From Roseomonas fluvialis (GTDB lineage: Bacteria > Pseudomonadota > Alphaproteobacteria > Acetobacterales > Acetobacteraceae), in contig NZ_AP025637.1 in NCBI RefSeq assembly GCF_022846615.1, positions 4,303,001 to 4,367,000 on the forward strand: 64,000 bases of DNA. The letters are read 5' to 3'. The translations under genes were made by a program, and so were the position numbers. Position 1 is the stretch's first letter. Each line of letters opens with the position of its first letter. This document shows, piece after piece, positions 54,460 to 63,554 of this stretch. The notes below the pieces were generated by a model. That model saw only the letters and a program-made list of their open reading frames with translations. It was not told where the DNA came from and did no database searches.

Positions 54460-55408
54460 GGGCGGTCTCGTGCCAAGGGCAGGCGACCGCGCGGTTCGCC
54501 CCGAGTGCGACCATCGGCGGTGCTTCCACGGCGCAGCCGGAATGCACGATGGGGCAGCGTGGATGGAAGCGGCAGCCCGTCGGCTGCGCCGTCGCGGCGG
54601 GGACGGTACCGGGAATGCCGGCGAGGTCGGTCGCACGATCGGGATGGCAGGCGAGCAGCATGCGCGTGTAGGGATGGCAGGGCGCATCGAGCACCGCGCG
54701 CGTCGGCCCCGCTTCCGCCACGCGCCCGGCATAGAGCACCGTGACGTCCGTGCAGACGGACGCCAGCACGCCGAAATCATGCGTGACGAACAGCAGCGAC
54801 AGGCCGCGCTCCGCCACCAGGCCACGCAGCAGTCCCAGGATCTCCCGCTGGGTTGTGACGTCCAGCGCGGTGGTGGGTTCGTCGGCGACCACCAGCGCGG
54901 GATCGCAGGCGAGGGCCGCGGCGATCAGCAGCCGCTGACGCTGGCCACCGGAGAACTGGTGCGGGTACTTGCGCAGCGCCGCCTCCGGGTCGGGCAGTTG
55001 CACGGCGCGGAACAACTCGACCAGGCGGTCGCGATGGTCGCGGCGCGAACCCTTCGCGTGGCGGCGCATGATCTCGAGGATCTGGTCGCCGGCGCGGAAC
55101 ACCGGGTTGAGTGAGAGGTACGGGTCCTGCGGCACGAAGCCGATCCGCCCGCGCGCGGATTCGGCGCGGTCGGTCAGGATGTCGCGGCCTTCGAACAGGA
55201 TGGCACCGGTGGGTGTCTCGGCACCCTGCGGCAGGATGCCGAGGATGGCGCGCACCAGCGTGGACTTGCCGCAGCCGCTCTCGCCCACCACGCCAACGGT
55301 GCCGCCGCGCGGGACGGTCAGCGAGACGTCGTCCAGGATACGCGCGACGCCGCCTTCCCCGCGGAGGTGCACGGCCAGGCCCTCGACTTGCAGGACGGGT
55401 ATGCTCAC
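54452..55408 (-). CDS. Dipeptide/oligopeptide-type ABC transporter ATP-binding protein (DppD-like)
   Basis: The 318-residue ATPase shows GESGCGKST, FVPQDPYLSLNPVF, QFSGGQRQR, LVVADEPTTALD and FVTHDFGVL, and the C-terminal CRFHPRCPIVHSGC cluster of the oligopeptide branch. The GTG at 55408 overlaps the permease stop (GTGA). It forms the heterodimeric ATPase with the DppF-like protein. Confidence 0.9.
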   Translation of the reverse strand: MSIPVLQVEGLAVHLRGEGGVARILDDVSLTVPRGGTVGVVGESGCGKSTLVRAILGILPQGAETPTGAILFEGRDILTDRAESARGRIGFVPQDPYLSLNPVFRAGDQILEIMRRHAKGSRRDHRDRLVELFRAVQLPDPEAALRKYPHQFSGGQRQRLLIAAALACDPALVVADEPTTALDVTTQREILGLLRGLVAERGLSLLFVTHDFGVLASVCTDVTVLYAGRVAEAGPTRAVLDAPCHPYTRMLLACHPDRATDLAGIPGTVPAATAQPTGCRFHPRCPIVHSGCAVEAPPMVALGANRAVACPWHETALA

Positions 55409-56247
55409 CGGCGTGACCGCCGCAGGCGCGGATCGGCGGCGTCGCGCAGCCCGTCGCCGAGCAGGTTGAAGCCCAGCACCAGCAGCAGGATCGCCATGCC
55501 CGGGAAGGTCGGGAACCACCAGGCTTCCGGCAGGTGCTGCCGTGCCTCGGACACTGCGAGCCCCCAATCCGGCGAGGGCGGCGCGGCGCCCACACCAAGG
55601 AAGCCGAGGATCGCCGCCGTCAGGATGGTGAATCCCATGCCGATGGTCGCGCGCACCAGCACCGCCGGCGCCGCATTCGGCAGCACATGCAGCAGCAGGA
55701 TGCGCGCGGGGCTGGCGCCGATGCCGGCCAGCGCGTCGACGAACAATGCGCTGCGCAGCCTGCGCGTTTCAGCGAAAACGGTGCGGGCGAAGAAGGGCCA
55801 GTAGGTGAGTGCAAGCGCAACCATCGCCGCGCCGATACCCGGCGCGATCAACTGCCCCAGCGCCAGTGCCAGAATCAGCTGCGGGACGGCGAGGAAGACG
55901 TCGGTGACGCGCATCAGCGTCTCGGACAGCCAGCCTTCGCGCCAGCCGGCCGCCAGGCCGATCGGCACGCCGATCGCCATCGCCGCCAAGACGACCGCGA
56001 CCGCGACCAGCAGCGCATTGCGCGTGCCCAGAATGACGCGCGAGAGGATGTCGCGGCCGAGATTGTCCGTGCCGAAGGGGAACTCCGCCGAGGGCGGCCG
56101 CAGCCGCTGCATGATGTGGCTTTCGAACGCGTCGTCCGGATAGGGGGCGATCCAGGGCGCGAAGATCGCGACCACCAGCGCGAACAGCACGATAAGCCCG
56201 CCGAAGGCGGCGACTCGATCGCGCAGCAGAAGGCGAAGCGCGGTCAT
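55405..56247 (-). CDS. Dipeptide-type ABC transporter permease (DppC-like)
   Basis: The 280-residue permease has six predicted helices, the DppC-type FPFGTDNLGRDILSRVILGTRNAL segment after helix 1, and the EAA loop DALAGIGASPARILLLHVLPNAA. The ATG at 56247 overlaps the DppB-like stop. Confidence 0.92.
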   Translation of the reverse strand: MTALRLLLRDRVAAFGGLIVLFALVVAIFAPWIAPYPDDAFESHIMQRLRPPSAEFPFGTDNLGRDILSRVILGTRNALLVAVAVVLAAMAIGVPIGLAAGWREGWLSETLMRVTDVFLAVPQLILALALGQLIAPGIGAAMVALALTYWPFFARTVFAETRRLRSALFVDALAGIGASPARILLLHVLPNAAPAVLVRATIGMGFTILTAAILGFLGVGAAPPSPDWGLAVSEARQHLPEAWWFPTFPGMAILLLVLGFNLLGDGLRDAADPRLRRSRR

Positions 56248-57257
56248 CGCCCTTCCTCCGCCACGCGCGGGTCGATCACCACCTGCGCCACGTCCACCAG
56301 CACGTTCACCACCGCGTAGACCACGCCGACCACCAGCGTGACCGCCAGCAGTGCCTTGTAGTCGGCCGACAGGATGGCCTGTACGGCATAAGTGCCCAGG
56401 CCCGGCCAGTCGAAGATCGCCTCGACCGCCACCGCGCCCGAGATCAGCGCGCCGAACAGCAGCCCGACCTGCGTCACCACCAGCGTGACCGCGTTGCGCA
56501 GCACGTAGATCGCGGCCAGGCGCACGCGGCCATAGCCGGCGGCGCGGGCGTAGAGGACGAAGTCCTTCTGCAGCGTCTCGAGCACGCCTGACCGCGTGAA
56601 GCGCGCGATGGTGGCGATCCCCGGCAGGCTGAGCGTGACAGCCGGCAGCACCAGGTGCCGGCAGCCATCGACGAACAATTCGGGGCGCCCGGCGATGAGG
56701 CTATCGATCAGCACGAAGCCGGTCACGCGCGGCGGCATCCCCATCGCGACATCGACGCGCCCGCGCAGCGGCAGGATGTCGAGCTCCATCGAGAACACCA
56801 GCTGCAGCATGATGGCGAGCCAGAAGGACGCGATGGCAAGCCCGCCGACCGAGAGCACCCGCACCAGGTTGTCGACGACGCCGTTGTGGTGAAGTGCGGC
56901 CACGAGCCCGAGCGGAATGCCGAGCACGGTCGCGATGAACAGCGCGGCGAAGGTGAGTTCCAGCGTGGTGGGCAGGCGCTGCAGTATCTCCTCCGCGACC
57001 GGCCGGCCCGAGAAGACGCTGCGGCCGAAATCCCCAGTCAGGACTTGGCGGAGGTGGATCACCGCCTGCTCCAGGATCGGCCGATCCAGGCCGTATTGCG
57101 CGCGGATCTCGGCGATCAGCGCGGGCGTCGCGGCATCGCCCGCCAGCGTCGCCGCTGGGTCTGCCGGGACGACGCGCGACAGCACGAAGGTCAGAACCAC
57201 CAGCCCGAGCAACGCGGGCAGCGCCAGCAGCAGGCGCCGCAGGATGTAGCGCGCCAT
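56244..57257 (-). CDS. Dipeptide-type ABC transporter permease (DppB-like)
   Basis: The 337-residue permease starts MARYILRRLLLALPALLGL and has the family pattern RLPTTLELTFAALFIATVLGIPLG and FVLYARAAGYGRVRLAAIYVLRNA (EAA loop). It begins 10 bp after the binding protein. With DppC it forms the channel. Confidence 0.92.
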   Translation of the reverse strand: MARYILRRLLLALPALLGLVVLTFVLSRVVPADPAATLAGDAATPALIAEIRAQYGLDRPILEQAVIHLRQVLTGDFGRSVFSGRPVAEEILQRLPTTLELTFAALFIATVLGIPLGLVAALHHNGVVDNLVRVLSVGGLAIASFWLAIMLQLVFSMELDILPLRGRVDVAMGMPPRVTGFVLIDSLIAGRPELFVDGCRHLVLPAVTLSLPGIATIARFTRSGVLETLQKDFVLYARAAGYGRVRLAAIYVLRNAVTLVVTQVGLLFGALISGAVAVEAIFDWPGLGTYAVQAILSADYKALLAVTLVVGVVYAVVNVLVDVAQVVIDPRVAEEGR

Positions 57258-57267
57258 GATGCCGCGC

Positions 57268-58860
57268 TCAGTTCTCCAACGACATCAGCCGCAACTCGCC
57301 GCCCGAACCAACCGGCGAGAAGGAATACCCCTGCACCCGCCGCGCGAGGCCACGCAGGTTCAGCGTGTTGTAGACCCAGATGTCCGGGCTATCGGCGACC
57401 ACCTGACGCGTCGCGGCCTGGTACAGGCGCTCACGCTCGGCGCGGTCGAGGCTGGCGCGGGCGCGCCGCAGCAAGGTGTCGACTTCGGCGTTCGAATACC
57501 AGGCGCTCGCCTTCCAGGTGCCGTGGAACTGGCTGTCGTACATCTGGCCGACCCAGTTCTCCGGATCGACGAAATAGGTCGAGACCCAGTGCACCCACAT
57601 GTCGGGCGTGGTCTGCGGCTGGCCCGTGGCGCCGGTGATGCCGGCCCAGGTGTTGGGCACGATGCGCAGGTTGATGCCGACGCGGCGCAGGTCTGCCTGG
57701 AACATCTGCGCGGCCTGCACGGTCTGCTCGAGCTCGTTCTGGACGTGGATCTCGATCTCGCGACCGATCGGTGCGCCGGCGGCGCGCGCGCGGTCGCAAT
57801 GCTGGCGCGCGAGGTTCAGGTCGAAGGCGTAGGGCACGAGGTCGGGCGGATTGCCCCAGAGGTTGTTCGGGTTCGGCCCGCCGTTGCGCACCACCAGGCC
57901 GCGCAGGATGACGTCGTTGAAGCCCTGGTAGTTGAAGGCGTGGGCGAAGCACAGGCGGGCATCACGGTTGTCGAAGGGCGGCTTGCGGTTGTTCATGCGG
58001 ATGATGAAGACGCGCATGCTCTCGTCGCGCGCCACGCGCGTGCGGGCGTTGCGATCCACACGCTCCACCTGGTCGGTCGGCAGGTAGGAATCGGTCGCGT
58101 CGATCTCCCCGCGCAGCAGCGCGAGCACGCGGGTCGACGTCTCCATCACCGGGCGCGCGCGCACAGTGTCGATCGGGCGCTGGGTGTGCGACCAGCCCAT
58201 GAAGTGCTGCGGGAAGCGCGCGAGGTCGAGTGAGACGCGCGCCTGGTAGGTGGCGGGATCGACCCGGTAGGCACCCGACCCCGCGCCGTTCACAGCAAGC
58301 CAGCCCGCGCCCCAGTCGTTATTAGCGACGTTCGGCGCGATGGCGCGCTGGTTGACGATGGCCACAAGCGGGATCGCCGACAGGAAAGGCGCGTAGGGGC
58401 TGGAGAGCACGAAGCGCACGGTTCGCGGGCCTGTCGCGGTGACGTTCTCGGCGCGCAGTACGGGCGAGAAGGCGGCGGCCGGCGCGCGGTTCATCGCGAG
58501 CAGGCGGCGGAAGGAATAGACGACGTCCTCCGCCGTCATGTCGCTGCCGTCGTGGAACTTGATGCCCTCGCGCAGGGTGAAGTCCCAGGTCAGGCCGTCG
58601 GCGCTGGTGGTGTGGCTCTCGGCCAGCCAGGGCACGAGTTGCGGCGGGTTGCCCTGGTAGCGGTACAGCCCGTCATAGACGTTGAGCAGCACGAACTGGC
58701 TCGGCACGTCGAAGATTGCGTGCGGGTCGAGCGTCGCCGGCAGCGTATCGCCCCAGACCAGGGGGCGCTGCTGCGCGGCGGCCGGCAACGGCGCGGCCGC
58801 GATGGGCAGCGTTGCGACGGCAGCGGCGAGCATGGCGGCACGCAGTCGACGGAAGCCCAT
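57268..58860 (-). CDS. Family 5 extracellular solute-binding protein (DppA-like)
   Basis: The 530-residue periplasmic protein has a signal peptide (RLRAAMLAAAVATLPIAAAPLPAAAQ), then LVWGDTLPATLDPHAIFDVPSQ, the SBP-5 core WDFTLREGIKFHDGSDMTAEDVVYSF, and TPDMWVHWVSTYFVDPENW. A gggaga site supports ATG 58860. It opens the operon that continues through the importer into hyuB-hyuA, so its ligand may be a hydantoin-like or oxoproline-containing compound; this is inferred from context. Confidence 0.92.
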   Translation of the reverse strand: MGFRRLRAAMLAAAVATLPIAAAPLPAAAQQRPLVWGDTLPATLDPHAIFDVPSQFVLLNVYDGLYRYQGNPPQLVPWLAESHTTSADGLTWDFTLREGIKFHDGSDMTAEDVVYSFRRLLAMNRAPAAAFSPVLRAENVTATGPRTVRFVLSSPYAPFLSAIPLVAIVNQRAIAPNVANNDWGAGWLAVNGAGSGAYRVDPATYQARVSLDLARFPQHFMGWSHTQRPIDTVRARPVMETSTRVLALLRGEIDATDSYLPTDQVERVDRNARTRVARDESMRVFIIRMNNRKPPFDNRDARLCFAHAFNYQGFNDVILRGLVVRNGGPNPNNLWGNPPDLVPYAFDLNLARQHCDRARAAGAPIGREIEIHVQNELEQTVQAAQMFQADLRRVGINLRIVPNTWAGITGATGQPQTTPDMWVHWVSTYFVDPENWVGQMYDSQFHGTWKASAWYSNAEVDTLLRRARASLDRAERERLYQAATRQVVADSPDIWVYNTLNLRGLARRVQGYSFSPVGSGGELRLMSLEN

Positions 58861-59230
58861 GGCGCGGTTCTCCCCGGAACGGATGTCGTGGCGGCAACTG
58901 AAACCCGCGCAGGCCGCCGCGGCAAGCCCTGGTGGCCACGAAAGCACCGGCACGCGGCAGCGCGGTGCCCATTGGCGGGGCAGCCTGCGCCGAGATGTGT
59001 CAACCATCCACGCGTCCCCGCCGACGCGCAGGGCGCATGCGCCAACATGCGGCCAATCCGCTCAACGGTGGTGCGCCAGCGTGGCCGCGCGCGGATGGTC
59101 CGCTTCTTGCTGCCCAACAGCCCGTGCCATCCACCACCGCGACCGAACCGCTGTCCCACCCGCGAGCTCCGCGCGATGCCACGGTGGCAGGACAAGGACC
59201 ACTGTCGGCCTCGGCGATCGCGGAGACGAC
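58861..59230. other. 370-bp divergent intergenic region with no recognised gene
   Basis: The stretch separates the importer operon (minus strand) from the FAD monooxygenase gene (plus strand) and must hold both promoters. Open frames crossing it are Arg/Pro-rich and have no convincing start. I see no clear promoter motif or long inverted repeat. Confidence 0.4.
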
Positions 59231-60406
59231 ATGAGGATCGGCATCATCGGCACCGGCGTTGCCGGCAGCGTGCTGGCGGAGATGCTGGCAGACACGCCGG
59301 GGCTCACCATCGACGCCTTCGACCGCATGACCGAGCATGATGCGGGGGAAGCCGGGACGGGGCTGAATGTCGGCCCCAATGCGATGAAGGCGCTGCGGCT
59401 GCACCTGCCGGCGCGGCACGATGCAGTGCGTGCGGCGGCACTGCCCTGGCGGCGGTGGTTCATCGACACCGCGGCGGGCGAGCGCCTGTTCGATCTCGAC
59501 CTGCTGGACGTGGCCGAGGAGCCGGGCATCAGGCTGCGCTGGTCCGAGTTGTATCGCGTCCTTCGCGCACCAGTCGCCCCGCTGACGCGCCTCGGCCTCG
59601 CGCTGGAGGCGCTGGAGGAGGACGCCGCCGGTCGCCTGGTGCCCGTGCTGCGCGATGCGACGGACGCGCTGCATCGCTTCGGCGGCTTCGACCTGCTGGT
59701 GGCGGGCGATGGCCGCTATTCGCGCCTGCGCGCGCTGACCGCCGGCGTGCCCGAACCGATCTTCCATGGCGTCGCGATGTCGCGCCTGCTCGTGCCGGAT
59801 GCGCAGGATTGCCCGTACGACGACTACGGCCAGTGGTTCGAGGGGCGCGCGCGGCTGCTGTCGTACCGGCTTCCCGGCGGCGCCGCGTATATCGCGGGCG
59901 CGGTGCCGCTCGAGACACCGACCGCCGAGATCGATGCGCGTATCCGGGGCGCAGATTTCCAGGCGAGCCTTTACCTGCCCAAGGACCGCGCGCCCTGCCC
60001 GGCGGTGGCCTGGATGAGCCGCAAGCTCGGCGAACATGCCGGTGCGCTGCATTGGGCGCGGCTGCAGTCCTCGCCGCTCAGCCGCAGCGCGGCAGGCGGG
60101 CGCGTCCTGCTGCTGGGCGACGCCGCACATGCGATGGTACCGACACTCGGACAGGGCGCGACGCAGGCGATCGAGGACGGGGTGCTGGCCGGCGCGGTGC
60201 TGCGCGCCGGCGGCGATGCGGCCGCGGTCGCCGCGCTGCGCGACCCGCGCGTGGAATTCGTGCGCGCCTTCAGCCTTGAGGCGTCGGATACCATGTTGCC
60301 AGGCGGCGATCCCGTGGCGGGGTCGCGCGCGAAGATGGCGCCGGACTTCCTGACGAAGCTGCGCCGCACCTACACCGATGTCCCGGGACCCGAGGCCTTC
60401 GCCTGA
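59231..60406 (+). CDS. FAD-dependent monooxygenase (group A hydroxylase-like)
   Basis: The 391-residue flavoprotein begins RIGIIGTGVAGSVLAEML, has the DG motif LLVAGDGRYSRLRAL (about residue 155) and the FAD ribityl-binding GDAAHAMVPTLGQGATQAIEDG (about residue 296). It should insert oxygen using NAD(P)H, commonly on an aromatic ring. Its stop abuts the convergent ABC permease stop (TGATCA). A possible role with the neighbouring importer and VOC protein is inference. Confidence 0.85.
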   Translation: MRIGIIGTGVAGSVLAEMLADTPGLTIDAFDRMTEHDAGEAGTGLNVGPNAMKALRLHLPARHDAVRAAALPWRRWFIDTAAGERLFDLDLLDVAEEPGIRLRWSELYRVLRAPVAPLTRLGLALEALEEDAAGRLVPVLRDATDALHRFGGFDLLVAGDGRYSRLRALTAGVPEPIFHGVAMSRLLVPDAQDCPYDDYGQWFEGRARLLSYRLPGGAAYIAGAVPLETPTAEIDARIRGADFQASLYLPKDRAPCPAVAWMSRKLGEHAGALHWARLQSSPLSRSAAGGRVLLLGDAAHAMVPTLGQGATQAIEDGVLAGAVLRAGGDAAAVAALRDPRVEFVRAFSLEASDTMLPGGDPVAGSRAKMAPDFLTKLRRTYTDVPGPEAFA

Positions 60407-61156
60407 TCAGCGGCCGGACCAGTGCACGAAGCGCTTTTCCATCAACAGGAAGGCGAGGTTCAGCACGTAGCCCAGCGCGCCGGCCAGGAAGATCACGCCA
60501 TACATCAGCCCACTTTCGAACAGCGACTGCGCGACGATGACGCGCTGGCCAAGCCCGTCGGAACTGCCGATGAACATCTCCGCCACCACCACGATGACCA
60601 GGGCGAGCGAGATGCCCGCGCGCATGCCCACCAGGATCTGCGGCAGCGCTTCCCACAGCAGCACATCCCACAGGATGCGCGCCTCACCGGCCCCCATCAC
60701 GCGCGCCGCCAGCACGCGTGTGCGCCGCGCATTCATCACGCCATAGGCGGCGTTGAACAGGATCACCAGCGCCGCGCCGAAGGCCGCGACCGCGATCTTG
60801 GTGCCCTCACCCACGCCGAACAGGATCAGGAACAGCGGGAATAGCGCCGAGGCCGGTGTCGAGCGGAAGAAATCCACCACGAATTCGACGCTGCGATAGA
60901 CTGATTCCTTCGCGCCCAGCGCGATGCCCAGCGGCACGCCGATGGCGGTCGCGATCAGGAAGGCCTGCACCGTGCGCAGGATGGTGCGCGTCAGGTCATG
61001 GCCAAGCGGACCTGTCCGGAACGCGGCCAGCGTGTCGCGGAACGTCTCGGCCGGGCTGGGCAGCAGCACCGGGTCGGCGAGTTCCACCAGCGTGGCGAAC
61101 CACCATAGCGCGATGAATCCCACCGCGCCGAGCACGGGCGCGACCAGCCCCTTCAT
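60407..61156 (-). CDS. NitT/TauT-type ABC transporter permease (second system)
   Basis: The 249-residue permease has six predicted helices and the EAA loop VLAARVMGAGEARILWDVLLWEALPQIL. FFRSTPASALFPLFLILFGVGEGTKI resembles the first system's permease but the two are clearly different proteins. The start overlaps the stop of the ATPase (ATGA). Confidence 0.88.
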   Translation of the reverse strand: MKGLVAPVLGAVGFIALWWFATLVELADPVLLPSPAETFRDTLAAFRTGPLGHDLTRTILRTVQAFLIATAIGVPLGIALGAKESVYRSVEFVVDFFRSTPASALFPLFLILFGVGEGTKIAVAAFGAALVILFNAAYGVMNARRTRVLAARVMGAGEARILWDVLLWEALPQILVGMRAGISLALVIVVVAEMFIGSSDGLGQRVIVAQSLFESGLMYGVIFLAGALGYVLNLAFLLMEKRFVHWSGR

Positions 61157-61947
61157 GCCGCCACCGGCCGGCCGGCGACGGCGGCTTCGAACACGGCGAG
61201 GCAGCGGCGCTTCAGGGCAACAAAATCGAGTTCGGACAATGTCGCCGAAGTGCGGGGCCAGGCCAGCGGCACCGCCAAGTCGTCGGCGACCGTGGTGGGG
61301 CGGCGGGTGAGCATCAGCAGCCGGTCGGCCAGCGCGATGCTTTCCTCGAGGTCGTGCGAGACGAGCAGCGTCGTGACACCGAGGCGCTTCAGCACATCCT
61401 GCAGCAGCGCGCGAAGGTCGAGCGTGGTCTCGAAATCCAGCGCGGAGAACGGTTCGTCGAGGAACAGCACTTCGGGTTCGACCGCCAGCGCGCGCATCAC
61501 GGAGACGAGTTGCTGCTGCCCGCCCGAGAGTTCGTAGGGGTAGCGCGCCAGGTCGAAGCGGACGCGGAACTCCGCCTTCAGGCGTTCGACGCGCGCTTCG
61601 ATCTCGCGCTTCGGCAGCCCCATGCGGCGCATCGGGTAGCGGATGTTGTCGGCCGCGCGCATCCAGGGGAACAGCGCCTCCCGGTAGTTCTGGAACACGT
61701 AGCCCACGCGCACGTCGCGCACGTCGCGGCCATCGTACAGGATGGTGCCGCCATCCACCGGCAGCAGCCCCGCCGCCATGTTGATCAGCGTCGACTTGCC
61801 GCAGCCGTTGGGGCCGAAGATAGCGAGGATGTCGCCGCGCCGCACATCGAGGTCGAAGCCCGAATAGACCGGCTGCCCGCCGAACGCCTTGCGCAGGCCG
61901 CGGATCGACATCGCGGCCTCGCGTGGGGCGATGGCGGGGCCTTCCAT
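61153..61947 (-). CDS. NitT/TauT-type ABC transporter ATP-binding protein (second system)
   Basis: The ATPase has Walker A GPNGCGKST, YVFQNYREALFPWM, signature ELSGGQQQ, Walker B VLFLDEPFSALD and LVSHDLEES. ATG 61947 (264 residues) lies 4 nt after the binding-protein stop and is preferred; ATG 61980 would overlap that gene by 29 bp. Neither has a strong ribosome-binding site. Confidence 0.88.
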   Translation of the reverse strand: MEGPAIAPREAAMSIRGLRKAFGGQPVYSGFDLDVRRGDILAIFGPNGCGKSTLINMAAGLLPVDGGTILYDGRDVRDVRVGYVFQNYREALFPWMRAADNIRYPMRRMGLPKREIEARVERLKAEFRVRFDLARYPYELSGGQQQLVSVMRALAVEPEVLFLDEPFSALDFETTLDLRALLQDVLKRLGVTTLLVSHDLEESIALADRLLMLTRRPTTVADDLAVPLAWPRTSATLSELDFVALKRRCLAVFEAAVAGRPVAA

Positions 61948-61951
61948 CCGT

Positions 61952-62917
61952 TCAGAGCGGGCGGATGAAGGTGCCGACATCGATGGCGCTGCGCACCACG
62001 CCCATCTGCACGCCGATATCGACGAATTTCTGCAGGTCGGCGCGATCCTGCGGGGTGAAGTCGCGGATCATCGTGAACGCCTGCAGCGGCATCACGGCGG
62101 CCAGGTCCGCGGGCGTGTTGAGGTTGCTGGTCAGCACCTGACGTGTCGTGGGGTCGGTACGGATGGCCTCAATCGCGCGGGCCCAGGCCTGGGCGAAGCG
62201 GTTCGCGACATCGCGGCGGCTGTCGAGGAAGCGCCCGGAGAAGCCAGGACCGCCGGCATAGGCCTGCGCGTCAGGCCGGCCGAGCAGGTAGGTTGCGATC
62301 ACCCCCGCTTCGAGCCGCTTCATCGCCCCCGCGCGTTCGCCGATGGTGGCGACCGGTTCGAGCGTGTAGGCGGCGTCGAATTGGCCGGACTGCATGGCGC
62401 CGATATGCATGCCCATCGGCTGTTCCACCAGCGTGTAGTCGCGCCCGTCCTGCAGGCCGACGGCCGCGAGTACGCCGCGCGCGGCCGCCATGTTGGCCGG
62501 CCCGGGGGCAGAGAGGATGCGTGCGCCGCGCAGATCGGCGAGGCGCGTCGCGGTGCTGTTCGCGCGCACCACGAATTGCTCCATCTGGTGGCGCGCATTC
62601 TGGCCGTTCAGGCCGAAATACAACACCGTGTTGGGGCGGCGGACGTTGATATTCGCCCCCTCGAGGGTGACGAGGTTGGTGCAAGCCTCGGCATCGCCGG
62701 CGACCAGCGCCTGCACGATCAGCGGGTGGTTCGCCAGCGCGAAGCCTTGTGGCGCGATGCCGGCCTCGGTGAAGAAGCCGCGCGCCAGTGCCACGAAATA
62801 GGGCAGCGTGGACGCTGCTTCGAAGATCGCGACCTTCACGGTGTCGGCCGCGCGGGCCTCGTTGATCACGAAGGGCGCGGCGAGCGTACCGAGCAGCAGC
62901 GGGCGGCGCTGGATCAT
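61952..62917 (-). CDS. NitT/TauT-type ABC transporter substrate-binding protein (second system)
   Basis: The 321-residue periplasmic protein has a signal peptide (IQRRPLLLGTLAAPFVINEARA). It has the SsuA/ThiY-like opening VAIFEAASTLPYFVALARGFFTEAGI and GQFDAAYTLEPVATIGE near residue 185. An excellent gaaggagg site precedes ATG 62917. It follows the VOC gene by 10 bp and precedes its ATPase and permease. The ligand is unknown. Confidence 0.88.
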   Translation of the reverse strand: MIQRRPLLLGTLAAPFVINEARAADTVKVAIFEAASTLPYFVALARGFFTEAGIAPQGFALANHPLIVQALVAGDAEACTNLVTLEGANINVRRPNTVLYFGLNGQNARHQMEQFVVRANSTATRLADLRGARILSAPGPANMAAARGVLAAVGLQDGRDYTLVEQPMGMHIGAMQSGQFDAAYTLEPVATIGERAGAMKRLEAGVIATYLLGRPDAQAYAGGPGFSGRFLDSRRDVANRFAQAWARAIEAIRTDPTTRQVLTSNLNTPADLAAVMPLQAFTMIRDFTPQDRADLQKFVDIGVQMGVVRSAIDVGTFIRPL

Positions 62918-62927
62918 GGGGCCTCCT

Positions 62928-63440
62928 TCAGCCAAGCCTGGGGTAAGTCGCGGGATCGAAGAAGGTCGCGCCGGCCACATAGGCGCGGCCGGGCGACATG
63001 TCGGGCGGCGGGCCGTCCTCGCCCGCACCCTCGAAGGTGAGTTCGCACTGCACGCCCGACGGGTCGTAGACGAACAACTGCCAGAGCGTGGTGCCGGGCA
63101 CGAGGAATTCGCGCCAGTCGAGCCCGGCGGCGCGGAAGCGCTCAACGAAGCCGCGGTAGCCGCGGCAGGCCAGCGAGACATGGTCGATCGCCGCGGTGCC
63201 AGCCGGCGCACGCCCCTCGGCGCCGAGGGCAGGCCCGCCGGCATAGATGTGCAGGATGGCCGGCCCGCCCGCGATGGGCACGTACAGCCAGGCTCCGGGA
63301 TAGCCGAAATCCGGCCGGAAGCCGTTCCGCAGGCCGAGGATGCGCGTGTAGAAGGCGACCGTCGCCTCGATGTTGTTGGTCTTGACCGCAACGTGGAACA
63401 GGCCGGCGACAAGCGGTTCGGTGGTGACGGCGGTGCTCAT
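62928..63440 (-). CDS. VOC-family protein (extradiol-dioxygenase/glyoxalase fold)
   Basis: The 170-residue protein retains the three likely metal ligands of the VOC fold: His in GLFHVAVKTNN, His in AAIDHVSLACRG and Glu in GVQCELTFEG. The DPSG segment before the Glu is also typical. It would be a small metal-dependent lyase, isomerase or dioxygenase. Being first in the operon with the second NitT/TauT-type importer, it probably acts on the imported compound. The ATG at 63440 is used. Confidence 0.8.
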   Translation of the reverse strand: MSTAVTTEPLVAGLFHVAVKTNNIEATVAFYTRILGLRNGFRPDFGYPGAWLYVPIAGGPAILHIYAGGPALGAEGRAPAGTAAIDHVSLACRGYRGFVERFRAAGLDWREFLVPGTTLWQLFVYDPSGVQCELTFEGAGEDGPPPDMSPGRAYVAGATFFDPATYPRLG

Positions 63441-63554
63441 GCGCGGCGGCTCCAGCCCGGGGTCAGCGGCGCCCCGCGGGACGCCATCGTGGCTCCGGTG
63501 CAGCAAGAGACATGCCACCACGGCGCGATGCGGCGGGCTACGGCACCGCGCACG

